Shown: positions 5,460 through 8,356 of the stretch, piece after piece
Position numbering within the stretch: the stretch's first letter is position 1
Layout: each line of letters starts with the position of its first letter
Assembly: GCA_964347265.1 (NCBI GenBank)
Contig: CAYFXV010000028.1
Location: 1-8,356 of the forward strand
From: CS1-C013 sp964347265
GTDB lineage: Archaea; Aenigmatarchaeota; Aenigmatarchaeia; Aenigmatarchaeales; Aenigmatarchaeaceae
Reading direction: 5' to 3'
Length of the DNA stretch: 8,356 nucleotides
Made by a program: the position numbers and the translations under genes
The notes under the pieces: generated by a model
Databases searched by the model: none
What the model was told of the DNA's origin: nothing
Seen by the model: the letters and a program-made list of their open reading frames with translations, nothing else

Positions 5460-6143
5460 ATGCCCTTTAAGACAATTGCTAAGTTTGGTAAAAAGAAGAA
5501 GGAAGTAGAGATTCCTGAAGAAATTGAAGAAATCAAGGAAGAAGAAAGGATACCAGAATCTATTATTTCTTTAATTAAAACTAGACGTTCTGTTAGAAAA
5601 TACAACAAAAAACCAGTTGATATGAAATTAATATTAAAGATTCTTGAAACTGCTGGGTATGCTCCTTCTTCAGGAAATTACCAGCCTTGGGAATTTGTTG
5701 TTGTGAGAAATCCTAAAATAAAAGGACACTTAGTTGAAGCATGTTATAATCAAAAATGGATGTTAGATGCTCCAGTTTTCATAGTTACTTGTATAAACAA
5801 TAGGTTAGCAGGAGCAACTTATGGTGAAAGAGGATTAAGACTTTATGGAATACAATCAGTTGCAGCAGCAATTGAAAACATACTATTAGCTGCTGAATCT
5901 TTAGGTTTATCAACATGTTGGATTGGAGCTTTTTCAGAAAATATGGTTGCCAAAATTTTAGAATGTCCAGAGCATGTTAGACCTTGTGCAATAATAACTT
6001 TAGGTTATTCTGATAAAAAACCTTCTATGCCAGCAAGACAATCCATGGAAGACTTTGTTCACATTGAAAAGTTTGGAAATAATTTGATAATGGAACGTGT
6101 TAAGAAAGAAAGTAAACCAACTTATATGAAATTTAAAGGATAA
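5460..6143 (+). CDS. Nitroreductase-family FMN-dependent oxidoreductase
   Basis: This 227-residue protein is expected to be a dimeric flavoprotein that passes electrons from NAD(P)H through FMN to an unknown acceptor. The nitroreductase domain starts near residue 35. It shows the FMN-phosphate signature RRSVRKY (42-48), the second flavin-contact motif APSSGNYQPWEF (68-79), WMLDAPVFIVTC (100-111), the central helix YGIQSVAAAIENILLAAESLGLSTCWIG (129-156), and the C-terminal strand AIITLGYSDKKP (177-188). Ahead of the domain is an unusual highly charged extension (about 5-34), first lysine-rich then glutamate-rich, without hydrophobic character. It may form a short coil or interaction tail. A later start would still leave the domain complete, but no ATG before residue 42 competes; the leaderless TATA spacing supports 5460. 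The physiological substrate cannot be inferred. It diverges from the ligase gene and converges on a nucleotidyltransferase gene. Confidence 0.9.
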   Translation: MPFKTIAKFGKKKKEVEIPEEIEEIKEEERIPESIISLIKTRRSVRKYNKKPVDMKLILKILETAGYAPSSGNYQPWEFVVVRNPKIKGHLVEACYNQKWMLDAPVFIVTCINNRLAGATYGERGLRLYGIQSVAAAIENILLAAESLGLSTCWIGAFSENMVAKILECPEHVRPCAIITLGYSDKKPSMPARQSMEDFVHIEKFGNNLIMERVKKESKPTYMKFKG

Positions 6144-6175
6144 TTTCTTCTTTAATCATCTTTCCCTTCATTTAG
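6144..6175 (+). terminator. Pyrimidine-rich termination region after the nitroreductase gene
   Basis: The 32-nt convergent gap is almost entirely T and C on the plus strand (runs such as TTTCTTCTTT and CATCTTTCCCTTC). U-rich stretches alone can terminate archaeal transcription. No hairpin is visible, and the minus strand is A-rich here, so only plus-strand termination is supported. Confidence 0.35.
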
Positions 6176-6931
6176 TCACTTAAATTTTTTTATAAAGTCT
6201 ATTGCTTCAGGTTCCCACGAATCAAAAACATAGCAGTATCCTTCTTTTCGAAAGATTTTTTCAGTTAGTTTAAATAATTTCTGTTGTGTTTTTATGTTTG
6301 CGTCTTCTAAAATTCTTAAAAGTGTTTTAATCAGCTCCTTTTTCTTCATAGGAAACTTTTTCAATGGATATTTCTCTAATTCCCATTCTAGATACTTATA
6401 ATATGGTCTTGTTCTACCCCCATGTAAAGCAAAAATAATGTTCAAAAAAAGGCGAACTGTATTTGAAGCTTCTAAACGAGCTCCCACAATGTTATTATCT
6501 CTAAAACACTTAAGAGAACGATATACATTGTTGATATAACCATCTAAATGTCCACTTATATACTTTTTAATTTTATTTTTTGGTATTTTTCCTTTTTCAT
6601 TAACAAGTTTCTGGATTTTACTATTTTTATCTATCAAAACCTTAATATGAGTAAAATTATATCTATTCCATTCAAAGGGACCTCCAAATGTTGCATATCT
6701 TTTGAATTGAGAAAAAGAAAAAACTGCAAAACTAAAGTCCTTAATTTCCATTTTTTTGTATTTATTCTTGTATTTTTTAAGAACATTATTTTTTACTATG
6801 ACATACATATCATAATCAGAATATTTAGTTATCTTTCCTTTTCCTCTTGAACCCCCTAGGAAAAAACCAATAATGTTTTTATCCTTTTTTGCTTCTTCAT
6901 AGAATTTTTTGAAAATCTTGTCTTTTAACAT
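6176..6931 (-). CDS. Pol-beta-type nucleotidyltransferase with helical C-terminal domain
   Basis: The 251-residue protein begins with a minimal nucleotidyltransferase domain (about 5-105) that would transfer a nucleoside monophosphate to a small molecule, RNA or protein. Its signature is IGFFLGGSRGKGKITKYSDYDMYVIV: the G-G-S helix turn at 26-28, then metal-binding D39 and D41 (SDYD), with D101 (VLID) as a plausible third carboxylate. The rest (about 120-251) is alpha-helical, with LDGYINNVYRSLKCFRDNNIVGARLEASNTVRLFLN resembling the helical substrate-binding domain of aminoglycoside nucleotidyltransferases and related HEPN-like domains. The substrate is unknown; resistance or toxin roles are possible but unproven. 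A TTG codon at 6940 would add MYC, but the ATG at 6931 is the natural start. No ribosome binding site is visible, and a TATA-like palindrome lies about 31 nt upstream. No antitoxin-like partner gene is adjacent, which argues against a MNT/HEPN pair. Confidence 0.85.
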   Translation of the reverse strand: MLKDKIFKKFYEEAKKDKNIIGFFLGGSRGKGKITKYSDYDMYVIVKNNVLKKYKNKYKKMEIKDFSFAVFSFSQFKRYATFGGPFEWNRYNFTHIKVLIDKNSKIQKLVNEKGKIPKNKIKKYISGHLDGYINNVYRSLKCFRDNNIVGARLEASNTVRLFLNIIFALHGGRTRPYYKYLEWELEKYPLKKFPMKKKELIKTLLRILEDANIKTQQKLFKLTEKIFRKEGYCYVFDSWEPEAIDFIKKFK

Positions 6932-6952
6932 ACAATACAATTTAGAAATCCT

Positions 6953-6971
6953 GGCTTAAATTATTTAAGCC
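6953..6971 (-). promoter_or_regulatory. Perfect palindrome overlapping the probable TATA box of the nucleotidyltransferase gene
   Basis: GGCTTAAA (6953-6960) and TTTAAGCC (6964-6971) are exact complements around the loop TTA. Its AT-rich core, TTAAATAATTTAA, is centred about 31 nt before the ATG at 6931, where a TATA box for a leaderless or short-leader mRNA is expected. The G-C-bounded symmetry suggests that a dimeric regulator could compete with TBP here. It also directly follows the tRNA-like fragment, so a role as 3' structure of that sequence is possible. Confidence 0.5.
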
Positions 6972-6989
6972 TTGAGAGGGATTTGAACC
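6969..6989 (-). pseudogene. tRNA 3'-end-like fragment
   Basis: Read on the minus strand from 6989, GGTTCAAATCC followed by CTCTCAAGGC matches the T-loop (TTCAAAT), the 3' side of the T-stem (CCCTC) and a 7-nt acceptor-like tail (TCAAGGC) of a tRNA. The sequence before it (CTAAAGG) does not supply the GAGGG needed for the 5' T-stem. No anticodon arm, D-arm or 5' acceptor is found within the preceding 100 nt on the minus strand. It is therefore at most a 3' remnant, of the kind left when an element integrates at a tRNA 3' end. Chance is possible because the conserved core is only about 12 nt. Confidence 0.35.
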
Positions 6990-7007
6990 TTTAGCACATC
7001 AATTTAT

Positions 7008-7030
7008 AAAAAAGAAAAAGAAAAGGGAAG
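7008..7030 (-). terminator. U-rich terminator tract downstream of ftsZ
   Basis: On the minus strand this 23-nt stretch is all T and C, ending in runs of four, five and six T separated by single C. It lies about 85-105 nt after the ftsZ stop codon, beyond the hairpin at 7056-7079, and probably serves as the final archaeal U-rich stop signal. Confidence 0.5.
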
Positions 7031-7108
7031 CTAGTTGTTCTTTGAATAAAATATTAAAAAGAAAGGAACATCTTCCTTTACTTTTTTTACTTCCCTTATT
7101 TTCTTCAT
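7031..7108 (-). CDS. Possible 25-residue ORF immediately after ftsZ
   Basis: An ATG 5 nt after the ftsZ stop codon opens a 25-codon frame (MKKIREVKKVKEDVPFFLIFYSKNN, in two parts basic then hydrophobic). GAGGT at the very end of ftsZ (in ATGAGGTAA) lies 7 nt before it, a good Shine-Dalgarno spacing. It has a basic N-terminal half and a short hydrophobic stretch. However, a hairpin and T-run lie inside the frame and can explain the sequence as a terminator. Many archaea have secE after ftsZ, but this frame is too short for it. It could be a real microprotein, a truncated secE-like remnant or chance. Confidence 0.25.
   Translation of the reverse strand: MKKIREVKKVKEDVPFFLIFYSKNN
7056..7079 (-). 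terminator. Hairpin plus T-run terminator of ftsZ
   Basis: On the minus strand AAAGGAA (7079-7073) pairs perfectly with TTCCTTT (7068-7062) around the loop GATG and is followed by C and five T (7060-7056). It lies 35 nt after the ftsZ stop codon. On the plus strand the same stem is followed by AC and seven T (7082-7088), so it could also stop transcription in the other direction. Confidence 0.55.
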
Positions 7109-7113
7109 GTTAA

Positions 7114-8256
7114 TTACCTCATTATCACTGGTATTCCTAGTTCACTTGATACTCCTTTTGCTATTTCTTCTCTCTGAATTGGTCCTAGTATGTAAGGAGA
7201 TTTAACACCTGTGACAATCGCAATAACCTGAACCTTTCCTGCATATTCTGGCAAAACTCTTGCTCCCCAGATAACCTGTGCTTCTGCAGACAATCTCTTT
7301 GATATTAACTCTCCAGCTTCGTTGATTTCTGCTAGTGTGCAATCTGGTCCACAAATGACATGTATCAATGCTCCTAAAGCTCCTGTGTAATCAACTTCTA
7401 ACAATGGATGATTTAAAGCTTTTAGAACAGCATCTTTTATTCTAGATTGCGAGTCACTTTCTCCAACGCATATTGCTGATACTCCACCGCACTTCATTAT
7501 TGTTTTCACATCTGCAAAGTCTAGGTTTACTAATGATGGAACTGTTATGGTTTCTGTTATTCCTTTTATCATCATTGATATTAGTTCATCTGCTAAGGCA
7601 AATGCTTGAGCTAATGGCATAGAACCAGCGTACTCTAATAATTTTTGGTTTTCTATGACAACAACAGTATCAGTAACCTGTCTTAGTTTTGACAAACCAT
7701 CTTCGGCTTTTTGAATTCTTGTTCCTTCCATTTTGAATGGCATTGTAACAGAACCAACAACTATTGCTCCTAAGCTTTTTGCTATTTCTGCAATTACTGG
7801 AGCTCCTCCTGTCCCTGTCCCTCCGCCTAGTCCACATGTAACAAAAACAAGATCTGCACCCTCAATTAATTGTTTAATATGCGTTCTTTGTTCAACAGCT
7901 GCTTTTTCTCCAACTTGTGGATAACCTCCAGCTCCTAGACCTTTTGTCGTGTCTTTTCCTATTAGCAATTTTTTATGAGCTTTGGTTATTGCTAAGTGTT
8001 TTGCATCTGTATTCATTGCAATTATGTCTGCTCCTGAGGCTCCTATTTCTGTTAGTCTTGAAACTGTGTTACAGCCAGCTCCTCCGCACCCAATAACCAT
8101 TATTTTTGCCTTGTGCATTTGAATGTCAAATTCTTCAGAAACTCTTGCTTCCCAATCAACCCTTTCCATTTCTTCTATTCTTCCTTGAACTCCAGGAGAA
8201 CTAACTTTTTCATTGCCAAAAGCTCTATTAAAAGCAGATTGTATTATAGTTTCCAT
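7114..8256 (-). CDS. ftsZ: Cell-division GTPase FtsZ (tubulin homologue)
   Basis: The 380-residue protein polymerises in a GTP-dependent way into the ring that guides cytokinesis at mid-cell. The GTPase core starts near residue 50. It contains KIMVIGCGGAGCNTVSRL (51-68), MNTDAKHL (81-88), the tubulin signature GLGGGTGTGG (142-151), and MPFKMEGTRIQKAEDGL (172-188). The synergy loop of the activation domain is NLDFADVKTIM (244-254), with N244, D246 and D249 reaching into the next subunit's nucleotide. All catalytic parts are intact. The N-terminal 49 residues form a variable charged tail. The protein ends soon after the core (GIPVIMR), without the conserved C-terminal peptide used by bacterial FtsA/ZipA. 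The ATG at 8256 is fixed by GAGGTG 6 nt upstream. The ending SPYILGPIQ...EELGI-type region recalls archaeal FtsZ1, but the paralogue cannot be decided here. It is followed by terminators rather than the frequent secE-spt5 genes. Confidence 0.97.
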   Translation of the reverse strand: METIIQSAFNRAFGNEKVSSPGVQGRIEEMERVDWEARVSEEFDIQMHKAKIMVIGCGGAGCNTVSRLTEIGASGADIIAMNTDAKHLAITKAHKKLLIGKDTTKGLGAGGYPQVGEKAAVEQRTHIKQLIEGADLVFVTCGLGGGTGTGGAPVIAEIAKSLGAIVVGSVTMPFKMEGTRIQKAEDGLSKLRQVTDTVVVIENQKLLEYAGSMPLAQAFALADELISMMIKGITETITVPSLVNLDFADVKTIMKCGGVSAICVGESDSQSRIKDAVLKALNHPLLEVDYTGALGALIHVICGPDCTLAEINEAGELISKRLSAEAQVIWGARVLPEYAGKVQVIAIVTGVKSPYILGPIQREEIAKGVSSELGIPVIMR

Positions 8257-8262
8257 TATCTA

Positions 8263-8268
8263 CACCTC
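8263..8268 (-). promoter_or_regulatory. Shine-Dalgarno site of ftsZ
   Basis: On the minus strand GAGGTG ends 6 nt before the ATG at 8256. This motif shows that ftsZ is translated from a leadered mRNA, unlike the leaderless-type genes in the middle of the window, and it supports the chosen start. Confidence 0.75.
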
Positions 8269-8274
8269 TTAGTT

Positions 8275-8347
8275 ATGTTTTTTTGAACAGTATGTGCCGG
8301 ACACATGTTTTTTAGGAAATATATTTTGTGAACGCGAAATGTTTTTT
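8275..8347. repeat. Three copies of ATGTTTTTT upstream of ftsZ
   Basis: ATGTTTTTT occurs at 8275-8283, 8305-8313 and 8339-8347. The last two share the tenth base A, and the first continues with T. Start-to-start spacings are 30 and 34 nt, close to three helical turns each. The copies bracket the TATA candidate and the inverted repeat. They may be regulator sites on one DNA face. In AT-rich DNA T-runs are common, so the shared ATG prefix and even spacing carry most of the weight. Confidence 0.35.
8292..8327 (-). promoter_or_regulatory. Probable ftsZ promoter with inverted repeat near the start site
   Basis: AAAATATATTT on the minus strand (8327-8317) is a good TATA-box candidate 61-71 nt before the ATG. 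It predicts transcription starting near 8292-8297 and a leader of about 35-40 nt containing the ribosome binding site. An inverted repeat ATGTG-CCGGA-CACAT (8292-8306) lies between the box and the expected start, a classic position for a repressor site. The GC-rich centre stands out in the AT-rich flank. Function is inferred from position only. Confidence 0.45.
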
Positions 8348-8356
8348 AAACATCTG

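Noticed and set aside
6548..6850. 100-codon plus-strand ORF opposite the nucleotidyltransferase gene
   Set aside because: It is a Phe/Ile-rich shadow of a lysine-rich AT-rich gene, with no independent signal.
6176..6931. MNT/HEPN-type toxin-antitoxin pair
   Set aside because: The nucleotidyltransferase and helical regions are in one protein, and no adjacent partner gene exists.
7733..7924. 63-codon plus-strand ORF opposite the ftsZ signature motif
   Set aside because: The proline/threonine-rich product is the antisense image of glycine-rich FtsZ codons.
1..8356. CRISPR array or insertion sequence
   Set aside because: No regularly spaced repeats of 24-40 nt, no transposase frame and no paired terminal inverted repeats were seen.

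Overview
The window reads as part of an AT-rich archaeal chromosome. A DPANN-type lineage (Woesearchaeota/Pacearchaeota-like) is my inference. The archaeal signals are an Hjc-type Holliday junction resolvase, an archaeal ATP-dependent DNA ligase, a presenilin/signal-peptide-peptidase homologue and FtsZ. TATA-like boxes also lie about 21-30 nt ahead of several start codons, which suggests leaderless mRNAs. Only the two outermost genes have a full GGAGGTGA/GAGGTG ribosome binding site. No rRNA, intact tRNA, CRISPR array or insertion sequence is visible.

Layout, left to right. Positions 1-201 are non-coding, with one strong hairpin and the leader of the first gene. Positions 202-1254 (+) encode a secreted M23 peptidase with a C-terminal golvesin/Xly-type domain. 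It ends at a hairpin terminator and converges on a presenilin-like intramembrane aspartyl protease (1287-2222, -). A roughly 400-nt gap (2223-2618) follows. It holds the protease promoter, a short coding-looking minus-strand reading frame without an ATG, and two inverted repeats. An unrecognised soluble protein (2619-3314, -) and hjc (3374-3703, +) are divergently transcribed from a short shared promoter region. hjc runs directly, with no base between the stop codons, into the convergent DNA ligase gene (3704-5401, -). The ligase shares a 58-nt divergent promoter region with a nitroreductase-family flavoprotein (5460-6143, +). That gene converges on a pol-beta-type nucleotidyltransferase (6176-6931, -). 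The right end carries ftsZ (7114-8256, -) with its terminators, a possible 25-codon downstream frame and a repeat-rich promoter.

The genes look mostly monocistronic. Three themes are present: envelope proteolysis (M23 peptidase, presenilin homologue), DNA recombination and joining (Hjc, ligase) and cell division (FtsZ). I see no multi-gene defence or mobile system. The points most worth a second look are the intact M23-golvesin enzyme in a presumed wall-less archaeon, a tRNA 3'-end-like fragment beside a palindrome at 6953-6989, the integrase-repeat-like frame at 2269-2412, and the repeat architecture upstream of ftsZ.
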